DNA of 64,000 bases from Adenophora triphylla var. japonica (Eukaryota; Streptophyta; Magnoliopsida; Asterales; Campanulaceae), in contig JAFEMH010001238.1 in the NCBI GenBank assembly GCA_022495995.1, positions 317,501-381,500 on the forward strand, written 5' to 3'. The first letter of the stretch is position 1, and the number at the start of each line of letters is the position of its first letter. The notes beneath the pieces were generated by a model that was given only the letters and a program-made list of their open reading frames with translations, ran no database searches and was not told the origin of the DNA. The position numbers were made by a program, and so were the translations under genes. Shown piece by piece: positions 32,571 through 43,011 of the stretch.

Positions 32571-34566
32571 TGAGATGGAGGTTCTGTCGGTCCCTGTAAT
32601 GCAAGGATATATGCATGCTGATCTCGGATAGACCCGAATGATTCTTATCTTTCTGTACCTGTCAGCACATAAAGATTCCAAGTAGAGATTTTTTCCAAAT
32701 TTTAGTTGTTTGACTGGACTTACGTGGTGGTGCTTACGTCTGTTCGTGTAAATGGCCGGTCGGACATTTTGGTGGTAAGTTTATGTATGAGTGTATGGTA
32801 TACGGACATGTAGGGACATGTGTATGGATTTGTATTTGAGATGGGTGATCTATATGAGTGAACTTGTGTTTGACAAGTAGGGACCCAATCAGGTTTTGCA
32901 GAATCTGTTGCTAGTCAGCGAGGTTGTATTGTTGTAGAATTTCGTTCGATGAGTATCCTTGTGTGAACCCATCTAGGTCTGTTGAGAATCTTCATTCTTA
33001 CTTCTCCTTGAGTCGTGTCTCTAGGAGGCAAACGACTACACATCTGTTGACTGTCGTAATGGCTTTATGTCCAAGGCCCTTTGGTGTCTCAAGCCCCAGG
33101 TTGCTTGCAAGTGGTAGATGACTTTGTGAACAGGCTTGTGAAGCTGCTCTCTTTGATTTGAAGGTGATCGAAGAAGACTCTCCTTGTTGATTTGATTTGA
33201 AAAAGATCGAATGATGTTTGATGAAGAAGGCTGAAGAATACTCTCCCTTTGTCCTATGATATGATTTTTTTTTCTTAGTGCGCACCCTGGTTTTTGCCTA
33301 GACCGCCCTTTCGGGTTTTCAATCTAGCGGGCATCTCTTTTGCGTCTTTAAAAATTTTTTTTTCATCATTTTTTTTGAATAGTATGTAACTCGAAGAGAA
33401 CTCAGAGAGAGAAAATCTTATTGAGGAGAGAGAAATGAGATCTCAAGTTTAGTTGAGGAGAGACGGACTCTATTCTTTGGAAGGTGATCCAAGCATTGAC
33501 TCTTTGGAGAGGTGAATTTTATAATGATGAGAGTGAGAAGCAAAGAGGAAAGCCCCTAATGTAGATTTGATTGTTTTGAAAAGTTGAAATAGAGATTGAC
33601 TGGGGGAGGAAAGGTTAGGAAGCCCTAGTTTTGATGATTGGATTTCAAGAATGTGTATGAGAGTGGCTAATAGAAAGCCCCTAGACTCAACAAGGAACTC
33701 TATGTGGCTCAAGGGTCTAGAGAAGTTATTCTACCTTTAAATGAACCTTGCATCATCTAGAAGTCTCTAAATAAGTTTGAGAAGAAAGCCAATCATTAGT
33801 ATGACTTAAGGGTAAACATTTTTCTTGATACTGAAAGTCTTCTTCACTTGATGTAGGAGGATGTTGAGGAATCCTCTTTTCTTTTGTTGGTATCACTTGA
33901 CTCCTCTTCTTTGTGGGAGAGTCCTTCTTGCCTTTGTTGAAATTCCATCCTTGTTGTGGGGCGATGAAGGCTTGAGAGTTTTTCTTTCTCTCTTTTATTT
34001 TTTATTTTTTTTTATTTTTTTTTGATGCTCTATTTTTGCCTAGGACTATTTGAGGAGTTTCGACCTAGCGAGCTTTTATTTTTGTACTCTCAAAGCCTTG
34101 AGTTGAGTAGCCCCACTCTTCTTGGGGTGAATGTTGATAGCAGTACCTTTGACTTTCTTCGCTTGTTGGTCTCTAACTTTCAGTAGGGGTAATGTTTAGC
34201 CCTTAAGCTTCCTAAGGACAAATTTCTTCTTAAGCTCGCTTAGAAGTCTCTATTTTCGCGATGATTTAGTGAATGGAAGGTCCATTACTTTGCATGAGTT
34301 GAATGATATTCATGAGGTAGAACAACCTTAGGGAAAGTGTTTAGGAAAGGAAAATTACTTTGATTAATTGAGAAATTTAAGAACAGACTCGATAGTTTAG
34401 AAGACACAAACTAGAGGAGGTGAGGAGTACTAGAAAGACAGAATGACTCTTCGAGTTCATACTTGGAACTTTAAAACCTAATCTACTTCTATCAAAGGAG
34501 AAAGGGAGAGGATAGTGGTAGCCCCAAAGTGGTAAGTGTGGGTTTCTTCTTGGAGCTTCATCTTCT
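32571..34566 (-). other. Element 2 3' non-coding region
   Basis: About 2 kb between gag stop and the repeats; many stops in all frames and no domain seen. It is homologous to 62310-64000 in element 6 over its length (e.g. GCACCCTGGTTTTTGCCTAG at 33283 and 63030), so it is a fixed part of the family. Confidence 0.6.
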
Positions 34567-35931
34567 TCATGGATTGCGAGGGAGAGGATTGGTGATGACG
34601 TTGGGACGTTCTAGATCTCCATTATCAAAGAGGTCTTGTATGATGTCCTTCAAGTGGTGGCAGGAGTTGGTGTCATGGCCGGTGAAGTTGTGGTACTTGC
34701 AGAATAAGTGATGAGCATGATTCGGGCCCATATCCTTCGGAGGACCACCTTCCCTTGGTTTGATTTTTTCATTCTGAACAAGCACATCGAAGAGTTCTTC
34801 TTGAGTGATTCCTTCAATTTTGTCGTAGTGCCTCTTTTTCTTTTCGGGAGGAGGGACATCAGAATACTTTCCGGTGTTGGAGCGGTTGACTGCAATAGCA
34901 TTGACTGAAGCATCCTTACTTGTGGTGGGCTTGTTGTAGCGGAAAGTACTTTCCTTCTTTTTGCTTTTTAGGAAGTTGTCAACCCTAATTCCGGACTCGA
35001 GGAGTTCATTGAAACTAGGAAAGTAGTTACCGGCGAGCTTCTCTTGAAATTCATCGCGAAGGCATTGAAGGAAGATGTGGATTTGCTCTTTGAGAGTAGG
35101 CCTTTCGACGATTTTAGTGAGTTTGAGTCTCCATCTTCTAGCAAATTCAACAAAGGACTCATTGGCATGTTGCTTGGTTTGTTCAAGATCCCTCCTAGTA
35201 GGGCGATAAGTGGAGTTGTCTTCAAACTGCCTTTGGAAGACTAAACATGCGGATGACCAATCAAGCCTTGTAGTCGTAGGAAGAGACATGTACCAATCCC
35301 TTGCAGCACCTTCTAAAGTTTGAGGAAAGCATTGGGCCAAGATTGTGTTATCAACGCCCATTGGAAGCATGGCCCAAGTGTAGGTCTCAACGTGAGCTCG
35401 AGGACAGGTAGTACCATTGAACTTGGCAATGTCGGGTGTTTTGTACTTGCGAGGAAACTTAGTGATGGATTGTTGAAGAGCATCGGGATCAAATGGAACG
35501 AATGACCCTTTTGAAGTGTCAAGAGTTGCAAGTTTCTTCTCGAGGTAGTTCTTAGTAACATGGTCACCAAGTTTAGTAGTTTCACCACTACCTTCTTTCT
35601 TGGTTTTAGCACCCTTGGAGGTATGTTCCTCATTATCGGAGGAGGATGAGGAAGAGGAGGAATCGGATTCTTCCTTTTTCTTGCTTGACTTCTTGGTTTT
35701 CTTATTCACTTTGGTGTAGGATTCCTCTTCGTCGGAGGAGGATTCCACTTTCTGCTTTTGCTTTCTTCCTTTCTTGACTTTCAAATCATTGAGTTCTTTC
35801 ATGAGGGCGGCCATTTGGGCATTTTGCTCATCAATTTGCTTACTTTGTTCATCCAACCTAGTCATGGCTTCGATGAGTTGGACCTTAGCATCGTTGAAAT
35901 TGGCCTCGGTGGTAGAAGGAGAAGCAGACAT
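34567..35931 (-). CDS. Element 2 gag polyprotein (intact, 454 aa)
   Basis: ATG at 35931 (MSASPSTTEANFNDAK). The frame is open further up to 36123, but that extension crosses the paired TCTCG palindromes and looks like leader. N-terminus (residues 12-55) is a predicted coiled coil (QLIEAMTRLDEQSKQIDEQN); a Lys/Ser/Glu-rich low-complexity segment follows; the gag core runs from KFNGTTCPRAHVETYTWAML through EGAARDWYMSLPTTTRLDWS and FVEFARRWRLKLTKI; the C-terminus has a Tat-type knuckle CKYHNFTGHDTNSCHHLKDI and IQDLFDNGDLERP. It would form virus-like particles in the cytoplasm and package element RNA; enzymes must come in trans. Intact frame and near-identical LTRs suggest recent activity. Confidence 0.88.
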   Translation of the reverse strand: MSASPSTTEANFNDAKVQLIEAMTRLDEQSKQIDEQNAQMAALMKELNDLKVKKGRKQKQKVESSSDEEESYTKVNKKTKKSSKKKEESDSSSSSSSSDNEEHTSKGAKTKKEGSGETTKLGDHVTKNYLEKKLATLDTSKGSFVPFDPDALQQSITKFPRKYKTPDIAKFNGTTCPRAHVETYTWAMLPMGVDNTILAQCFPQTLEGAARDWYMSLPTTTRLDWSSACLVFQRQFEDNSTYRPTRRDLEQTKQHANESFVEFARRWRLKLTKIVERPTLKEQIHIFLQCLRDEFQEKLAGNYFPSFNELLESGIRVDNFLKSKKKESTFRYNKPTTSKDASVNAIAVNRSNTGKYSDVPPPEKKKRHYDKIEGITQEELFDVLVQNEKIKPREGGPPKDMGPNHAHHLFCKYHNFTGHDTNSCHHLKDIIQDLFDNGDLERPNVITNPLPRNP

Positions 35932-36073
35932 CGTGTCGAGCTTTGGCGAAGAACCTAGACGTGTAGCAACCGTGTTAAACCATGATCGAGTCCCAACAAG
36001 TCGGCTGAATAGGGTGAATGAAGGCTTGAAGGTTTGAAGGTTTTGGCCAAAACACGAAAAGACCGAACACTCA

Positions 36074-36104
36074 TCTCGTACGAGACAAGTAGTCTCGCGC
36101 GAGA
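36074..36104. promoter_or_regulatory. Palindrome pair upstream of gag
   Basis: TCTCGTACGAGA at 36074-36085 and TCTCGCGCGAGA at 36093-36104, 19 bp start to start. Same arms as the LTR sites with different centres (TA, CG). Confidence 0.5.
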
Positions 36105-37273
36105 CTTCACCACGGAAAGTCACAATTTTCTGATTTTAATCCTAATTTTGGTCGGACGGAAAATCCGTTTTGGGGGTTTCTAAAGTTCAAGAACCAAACC
36201 TAGGGACCTAGGGGTCGGAGTAATCCAAAGTAACATCAAGTTTTGTGCAATAATTTTGATGAGAAAATTTTCTCTTTTTAGGGGCGAATCCGAAGGGACA
36301 ACCGTAGGGACGTTTCCGAAGGGACAATTCCGAAGCGACAATTTATTGATTTCTTTTTCGTGGATTATTGCACAAAACGATCTTGACAAGGGATTACAAG
36401 GACTCCAAGATCAAACCGACCGGTCACGGAGTGTCCTAAAAAGTCAATCTACATGATTATGTGGCGATGCAGGGATGGAAGGCTAGGCTCCCCGCGATAT
36501 GACAATCTAGATGGATTGAATACGCGGAGTGGGATGATCCAACTTCGGAGAGACCGGCGACTAGGTGGTTACCGTCATCCGTCCTTAGTGTGGGTCCCGG
36601 GTTTATAGAGGGTATGTAGTGTAATGACAGTTATAATATGAGTGCGCGTGTGTGAGAGTCAATCTAGGTGATAGAGTAAAATAGGAAGTTTTATTTTTTA
36701 AAACTAAAAGAAAAACAGATAATGGCCGCACCAAGTGGTTGCCTACGTTTCTCCCAAATTAGGAAGACTCAGGCCGCCGTAGTTCCACTTAAAGAGATAG
36801 AGAGCGAGAGATAAATTAATTTAAATTACAACTCCCGAATCCTCCATGGACCGGACTTTAAATTAAATAACCAATCACACGCAGGTATATAGTTCGAGTA
36901 ATTAAAATTATTCTACCCTGCAAAATAAAATTAGCACAAGCAAAATAATAATAATAATTTATTTTGAATTTTCTGGAATTTATTTTGGAAGTTTTCGAAA
37001 ACTGTTTTTTGTTTTTTTGTTTTTTTTTTGTTTTTGAATATGGTCAACTTTGAAAGAGAGTCAACTGAGCCAAAGATTTATTTTGTGTATTGCGGTCAAC
37101 TGAAGGGGATTAAAAAGTCCACAATTCAATTGCCAAGGCCCTTTTTTTTATTATTTTTTTTTGTTGGTTTGTGCGGTCAACTCACTGTGAAGACCAAAAC
37201 CCATTTTTTTTCTTTTAAAGCCCGCCGCCAAACAGGAAGAAGGAACCTTTTGGCTTTTTCTGCCGTGTACTAA

Positions 37274-37305
37274 TCTCGCGCGAGATTAGTATATCTCGCG
37301 CGGGA
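37274..37305. promoter_or_regulatory. Palindrome pair near primer site of element 2
   Basis: TCTCGCGCGAGA at 37274-37285 and TCTCGCGCGGGA at 37294-37305, 20 bp apart, about 140 bp inside the 5' LTR. Confidence 0.5.
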
Positions 37306-37444
37306 TAAGTATTTGAACAGTTTTTTTTTTATGAAAACAGTGTCGAAAAATTCCAAAAAATCCAGAAAAATCAGAATATTTACAGAAAAATAAAAAAATT
37401 GATAATACTCAATTGTAACGCAAGTCTAACCCTCTTAATTAATT

Positions 37445-37463
37445 GTCCCCAGCAGAGTCGCCA
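37445..37463 (-). other. Primer binding site of element 2
   Basis: Plus GTCCCCAGCAGAGTCGCCA; one mismatch from the element 1 and element 4 sites. Three bases separate it from the LTR at 37467. Confidence 0.75.
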
Positions 37464-37466
37464 AAC

Positions 37467-38497
37467 TGTAGCAATGCGTGAATTTTTGAAATAACAGAGT
37501 CGCCACTTATTATTTATTTAGGAAAACAATAAGAAAAACCTTAAAAAAGAGATTTGAGGGTTCGGGGGTTAAGTTATCGAATGGGTAGGTCGAGGAGCAT
37601 CCATTCCACCCAATCCGGAGATCGGTCTTGCCAATTGAGTATTATCAATCTTTTTAATTACTAATTAAATAAAGAACAAGAAAACCCTAATCAATTTCTT
37701 GATTAGGAATGTCGGATTGTACGCTTCGAGATCGCCTTCATCGATTGAAGGGACTCTAGGCTAATCCTTTTGATGGGATTACACCACTCTAAAAGCCAAT
37801 AGAGAGAGATTAAGAAGAAAAGAGTAAAAGTATAGGAGTTTACCTAGTTTAGGGAGGATTTGATTTAGAACGTGGTTCTAAGATGTCTTCTCGATCGAGA
37901 AGCGATTTGGGCAGAGTTTCGACTCAATATGTGAGTCAAGTCTTGATGCGGACAGAGCTTCGCCTTGATGCTAGGCTTGAGCCTTGATGTTCGTCAATCA
38001 ACGTGGTTGAAGGACGAATTTATGAGTTATTTGTGAGTGATTTGAAGGAGTCTTTCGTGGAAAGAAACCAACAATTTGTGTGTGTTGTGTGAAATTGGAC
38101 CTCGAAACGGTGGAAGTCACCAAGTATTTATAGGGATTTAAGAGGTAGAGGTGGAGAGGTAAAACACTCCTAGAAAGCTTCCGAACTCAATTCGATTGGA
38201 GAACCGGATTAGATGAGGTTTATCAAGAAAGGAGGTTGAAACGGAGAAGGAGAGTGATTTACGCACATCTGTCGAGGGGATATCTCGTGCGAGATATGAT
38301 ATCTCGTGCGAGATATCTAGTGCGATGACTATTTTGTCCTCTTCAGCTTATTCCGTTAGTCAGTTAGGTCCAAAACTAACGAGGTTAGTTAGAAACTTAA
38401 CGAAACATGACGAAACTGATACGCTTTCATCAAAACATAAAAGAGAGACTAAGAGTAGTGTAATCATGATTTATTGGTTCAGAATGGGGTGTCTACA
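37467..38497 (-). mobile_element. Element 2 5' LTR (right)
   Basis: TGTAGCAATGCGTG to GGGGTGTCTACA, followed by the TCGCC duplication. TATA (minus) at 38132-38124. Compared with the left LTR, nearly all differences between 38088 and 38325 fall at CTG or CAG trinucleotides. Confidence 0.93.
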
Positions 38498-38502
38498 TCG
38501 CC

Positions 38503-40125
38503 ACGCCATTTTTATTTTAAGGGCCAAAACTTTGAAAAATGCCCGAGATTAGAGATTTGGGTTCGGAGGTCATGTTACACGCCGGGAAGGACGTTAGTGT
38601 GCACCCGGAATGCCTCGTAAAACGAGTCTTCCAAGCTAAAAATCAGTTGTGTGTGTGTGTGTGTGTGTTTTGGCCAAAATAAGTTGAAACTTAGAAAAGT
38701 AAAAATTGGAAATTCTTTATTAGACTTTGTACAGATCCCATGATTTTTGGGGTGATTTTTGGGTTGAGTTTTGGTGCTCAAAAGATTTTTGAAAGTTGAA
38801 GAACACTTCTGCCAGAATGAAATAGGCAGTGGACACTTGATTTTGAAATAGATTTAAGGGCTTCAAAACTTCATAATCTGAGAAAACTCAGAGAATGAAA
38901 GTTGTTCCAGACACCTCAAATAAGATTTATGTGAAAGAATTTTCCATTTTGGAGAAGATTTGAGGACCCAAAACCTTCTGGAAATCTCAGATATGAGATC
39001 TGGACTCCCAGAGACTGGTGAAAATAAAGTAAAAATATTTCTGGAAAGATCTGGATGTTGGCTACAAAACGTATTTTGTAGTCAACACCAAATTCTAAGT
39101 TTATCTGTGTCCAAAAAATTAGGCCATGGACTGGGGTCTTAGAAAATTGCTACTGGACAGCAACTTCTCAAGAAAGAAAAACATGATTTTAAAGGGGGTT
39201 TGGCATCCATGCTTGTCCCCATTTCCCTAGGTTTTGATTAGTGATCACTTGACATTTTAGTGGTGAATCAACTATATCAAACCATCCTTGGGGTACATTA
39301 GGACTAAGCACTTCATTTGCTTGGGAAGGGAAATTTTATCCTTTGAAAATGAGATTTGATGTATAAAAATGATTTTTAGGGTTTTGAAAATGTGTTTTCT
39401 TTGCAAGAAAGTAAGAACACTTTGAAAATAATGTTGATCCTTGTAGAAGATCATCCATGGAGATGAACTTCCATGGAGATCTTCTTGGATCTAAGACAAG
39501 AAGATGAATGAACTATATTTTGTAGCTTGAAAATGCATGCATGGATGAGAGATTTAGGGTAAGAAGAGGGAGGTTATACCAATCTTCTTTGTGTTTTGGA
39601 GCTTTGGCTTGAATGTAAGAGTGTTTGAGGCTTGAATATGATAGTGTTTGAGTGAGTGTGATTTTGGTTGAATAGTTGAGAAAAAGGTGACAATTCTATG
39701 GAATTCTCACCGTTTTCTCTCTATTTTCGCCAAAGTGCAGTTGAGGAAATGTGTTCTTCTTTTTTTTATTTTTGAGACTGGAGGGCTCAATTTATAGCCC
39801 TCTGAAAATGCAAACATGTCCGCGCGGATGGGATCTTCAGCGTGCACTGTTCATTAAATGCTGCTTCAGGCTTTGGACACAAGAAATATTTTTCAAAAAA
39901 AAATCAAATTAACAGCCAGTTTTTGTTCCAGCCATTTCTATTTTTGGTTTTCTTTAATTTCTTTTGCTTTTTTGATTCCTTTCCTTGGTTTATCCTTAAA
40001 TAACAATGCCCACTTTGCCCTTGCTTTGTTAGAAATGTTAGGAATGTTAGGAATTGTTAGGAATGTTATAACTTTCGTTAATTTTCTAACGAAAATTCTA
40101 ACAAGCTCAAATTGGAGCACTTACA
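38503..40125 (-). mobile_element. Element 1 5' LTR, main part
   Basis: Resumes ACGCCATTTTTATTTTAAGG and ends GAGCACTTACA. TATA (minus) at 39796-39789 and palindrome TCCGCGCGGA at 39819-39828, same 22-bp spacing as the left LTR. (GT)n at about 38647-38668. Followed by ACGGT target duplication. Confidence 0.93.
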
Positions 40126-40243
40126 ACGGTGTTTACGCTAAACAACCCCGTTTTTTTGGGGAGTGTAGGGATAAGAAGTGAGATGACCAATACCGTGTTT
40201 ACACAAGAAAGCAGCAAATTGCCGGTTAATAAATTCTCCTCCC
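40126..40243 (-). pseudogene. Copia integrase remnant on far side of element 1
   Basis: Minus strand continues the integrase broken at 13587: GGAGAATTTATTAACCGGCA and the CACTTCTTATCCCTACACTC region, matching 10399-10510 of the inverted copy. Cut at 40243 by the next LTR. The gag and protease end of this Copia element is not in the window. Confidence 0.85.
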
Positions 40244-40689
40244 TGAAATTACCCGGATCGCGCGCGGGGGGATGCGGCGAGCGGCATTTCGCGTACTTGG
40301 GACCTCGCCTGGAAAAAGAAAGGGAGAGTCGCCACCCCATTTTGTATTATGAGCCCAAACTTTGAAAATGGCTGGTTTTTTGGCAAAAGGGTGTCGTTTT
40401 GATTCGTAGCCAAAACTTGGAAAAGGCTTTGAAAATGGAACGTTTTGATTGATAGCCAAAACTTGAAAAAAAGACTTTAAAAAATGGAACGTTTTGATTG
40501 GTAGCCAAAACTTAAAAAAAAAAGCTTTTAGGACCAGAGATTGTTATGTTCGGAGGTCACGTTACGTTTCGGGAAGAGTATGTTGTGATCACCTGAAACG
40601 CCTCGCATGACGAGTCTTTCTACCTTTCTCGAAATTGTGTGTGCGTGTGTGTGTTGTATTTTGAAAAGGAGCTTGAATGCAAGTTTTAA

Positions 40690-41290
40690 TCTTGGTTTGA
40701 ATAACAAACGTTGATTTGTGGTAAAAACGAGCGTTTGAATGACAAACGTCGGTTTTATGAGTTTGAAAAGAGGGGTTCGAGTGACGAACTTAAATCTTTA
40801 GTTTGAATGACAAACGTTGATTTTAATGAAAAGAGAGTTCGAATGTCAAACGTCGGGGTTTGAGTCGGAAATGAGCGTTTGAATGTCAAACGTCGATTTT
40901 GCGTTGTTTTGAAAAGGAGTTCGAATGACGAACTCCGGTTTTTAACCGAGCATTACATTGTTACCAATTTCATGAAAAAAGACATTAAATGATATACGAT
41001 CAACGAGCCATTTTGTGACTTGGACTTTTATAAGTAAATACTTTCACAAGCTAAACGACTCGTACTTGTAAATGACAGTATTTAAAAGTGCGGTATCAAC
41101 GGAATCGAACGATCCGGACAGTAAAGATGCGATCGACGAGTCAAACAACTCGAATTTGTAAAGTTGTGTAAAGTAAATAACAGTATCAACAGATCAAATG
41201 ATTCGGACTTTGTAAATGACGATCACGAACCAAACGGTTCGGACGGTAAAGAACGAATCAACGGATCAAACGATCCGGACTGTAAACGAC
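40690..41290. repeat. Arrays of covarying micro-hairpins
   Basis: First array: GTTTGAATGACAAAC, TTCGAGTGACGAA, GTTCGAATGACGAAC and relatives, about seven units. Second array: GGATCAAACGATCC, GAACCAAACGGTTC, GAGTCAAACAACTC and relatives, with GGACNGTAAA between. Arms change together while loops (AATGA, AAAC) stay fixed. Confidence 0.6.
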
Positions 41291-41745
41291 GAAAACGTAA
41301 AAAGGGGATTGGAACGCCGTTTTAACCCAAAATTACTTCTCTTACGGAAGAGAAGATGATTAGAGGGTAAAACGTATCAAGCCCCGTAGACAGCGTTATG
41401 TCTACATTTTGATATTTTCGGCCGAATCGAAAATGGCATTTTACACGTAAATCGAGGCAAAACAAAGTTTTAGAGAGAGAGAGAGAGTGTTACCTATGGC
41501 TAGGGATTGACTATTTGACTCGAAAAGATGTATACGGGATACGGTTTGGTGTTTAGAAAGTGTTTTGGAAGGTGTTTGGCTCGTGTTTGGTCGGAAAATG
41601 GGATTTTCACGCAAATCGAGACAAAACGGGGCTCGGGAAGGGGTAGAACTGCTCTGAACCGTGGGGTTTTTGAGAGAGGGTAATGTTTTTCTCCTCTTTT
41701 ACAAAATGACAGCCCTTGTATTTATAGGGGTGAAATTGCAAAACA

Positions 41746-41849
41746 GGCCGGACGGCCTAAGGCTCAATTTTGGGGGTTTTTGGGCATTTTGGAAATTGTA
41801 GGGACTTGATGAGAATTCTGGTTCTTCAAGTAAAACAGGCCAGACGGCC
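41746..41849. promoter_or_regulatory. Palindromes GGCCGGACGGCC of the family-3 LTR
   Basis: 41746-41757 (core CGGACG) and 41838-41849 (GGCCAGACGGCC). Read on the minus strand, 22 bp separate the core of the first from TATAAATAC. Confidence 0.45.
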
Positions 41850-41909
41850 TAACTCTTAGTTTCAAGGGAATTTTGGTCTTTTCACCCTTGAATTTGATTG
41901 ATGGGGATG

Positions 41910-43011
41910 TGTAAGTACCCCAATCTGGATCACTCCCCATCCGACGCACGGGAAACACCGCAGACTCACACAAACGTAATCTCGAACATCCATAGCCTTC
42001 AAAAACCCCAAAAACCACCAATCAAACCAAGGGGGGGGGCATTCTGGGATAAAAAGTACAAAAGGACTTCTTAGGAATTTTGGAAAATATGGAAATGGTA
42101 GCTTGTGCCGTGCGACACACTTTGCCAGAAGACATCATAATTACAAAATCCCCTTAAAGTTCACAATATTCCCTTAAATCCAGGAAAACCAAAAACTGGT
42201 AATGGCAGCCAGTGTCGTGCGACATACCTTGCCAAGAGACATCATAATTACAAAATCTCCTTAAAGTCCACAATATTCCCTTAAATCCAGGAAAACCAAA
42301 AAAAGTGGTAATGGTTGCCAGTGTCCTGCGACAAACCTTGCCAGAATCTGGACCCTATAAATAGAGGGCTCCCCCTCTCATTTTTCACAAATCTCCCTCT
42401 TCTCTCTCTCTCCCAGCCTTCAGGCAACCCCACTAAGACCCTTCAGGGCAATCCCGGTCCCTTTCGGTTCCTTTCGGGGCATTCCGAGGCCCCTCGTGGT
42501 ACTCCAAAGCCCTACCGAGCATTGTCGAGCGCTCCCGAGATGCTCCCGAGCTTCCCCGAGGCACTCTCGAGGTATCCCGAAGCCTTTCCAATCCATCCTG
42601 AAGCCCTGCTAATCCATCCCGAGGTGTCCCGGCCCTTTCCGAGCACAACTGACGATCCCGACGCACGCCAAAACTCTGCCCGAGCGCAACCGACGATCCC
42701 GACGCACGACGAACCTCTGCCTGAGTCCATTCAAAGATCCCTGCGATCCCAACGCACGACGAAACTCTGTCCGAGTACACACCTGACAATCTCGAGGCAC
42801 ACCGAAGCTCTGTCCGCAGACACCGGCACGTCCCAACGCCATCCCGAAACACTATTCAACACTCAAACACTATTCCCCAGCGGAAGATAGACACGAACCA
42901 ACATTGGTAAGGCTTCCATCCATTACTATTTCAATACGTTTCCATACATAGCGTACGATGTAGACATCATATACAACATGCATTTTTAAAAGCACATACA
43001 CACACACACAA
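41910..43011 (+). mobile_element. Truncated Tat-type LTR carrying TGTCGTGCGACA palindromes
   Basis: TGTAAGTACCCCAATCTGG start, inverted relative to the preceding LTR. TATA box TATAAATAG at 42356-42364. Palindromes at 42105-42118, 42212-42225 and 42321-42334, spaced 107-109 bp. GC-rich repeats with GATCCCGACGCACGACGAA (about 42650-42830). It is homologous to 47796-48915 but stops in a (CA)n run at 43011, losing U5, the primer site and everything up to the DUF7745-like ORF. Confidence 0.8.

Larger units (their letters stand above)
35932..37444 (-). other. Element 2 5' leader
   Basis: Holds palindrome pairs at 36074-36104 and 37274-37305, one CTACG...CGTAG hairpin (36738-36786), and AT-rich sequence. 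A short inverted pair TTGTGCAATAATTTTGAT (36243) / ATTGCACAAAACGAT (36365) brackets a repeated CGAAGGGACAA. No protein recognised. Confidence 0.5.
30821..38497 (-). mobile_element. Element 2: gag-only Tat-type LTR retrotransposon nested in element 1 LTR
   Basis: 7677 bp with LTRs 30821-31857 and 37467-38497 and a TCGCC duplication (30816-30820, 38498-38502). Primer site on the minus strand beside the right LTR and PPT beside the left one make it minus-strand. The only protein gene is gag; no protease, RT or integrase, and no recognised antisense DUF7745 or PMD ORF. It must have been mobilised by proteins of another element. LTRs are about 98% identical apart from a cluster at CTG/CAG sites. 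Confidence 0.93.
13588..40125 (-). mobile_element. Element 1: Tat/Ogre-type Ty3/Gypsy retrotransposon, 26.5 kb with nested element 2
   Basis: Both ends show the LTR TGTAACG...CACTTACA, flanked by a 5-bp duplication ACGGT (13583-13587 and 40126-40130) inside Copia integrase sequence. The primer site beside the right LTR (30712-30730, minus) and the gag-pol direction make it minus-strand. Net length without element 2 is about 18.9 kb, typical of giant Tat/Ogre elements. Order along its sense strand: 5' LTR, primer site, leader, gag, protease, truncated integrase, antisense DUF7745-like ORF, antisense PMD ORF, two tandem repeat arrays, polypurine tract, 3' LTR. RT and both RNase H domains are deleted. 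The LTR pair differs by a few percent plus a roughly 50-bp deletion (14195-14245 absent on the right). Confidence 0.93.
40244..41909 (-). mobile_element. Diverged Tat-type LTR (family 3), terminal part lost
   Basis: Starts TGAAATTACCCGG, the same terminus type as elements 4 and 5. It has GAGTCGCCAC at 40326-40335, TTCGGAGGTCACGTTAC at about 40539, a minus-strand TATA TATAAATAC at 41726-41718 and palindromes GGCCGGACGGCC (41746-41757) and GGCCAGACGGCC (41838-41849). The core of the nearer palindrome ends 22 bp before the TATA box. It contains two arrays of tiny hairpins (about 40690-40945 and 41080-41290). The expected ACTTACA end is missing: an inverted LTR begins at 41910. Confidence 0.7.

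Noticed and set aside
32254..32631. Plus-strand ORF of repeated Asp/Val/Glu motifs
   Set aside because: Shadow of the 51-bp tandem array in element 2.
42315..42890. 191-aa plus-strand ORF in the LTR fragment, Pro/Ser-rich
   Set aside because: Lies in the GC-rich tandem repeats of the LTR, differs between LTR copies and has no homology.
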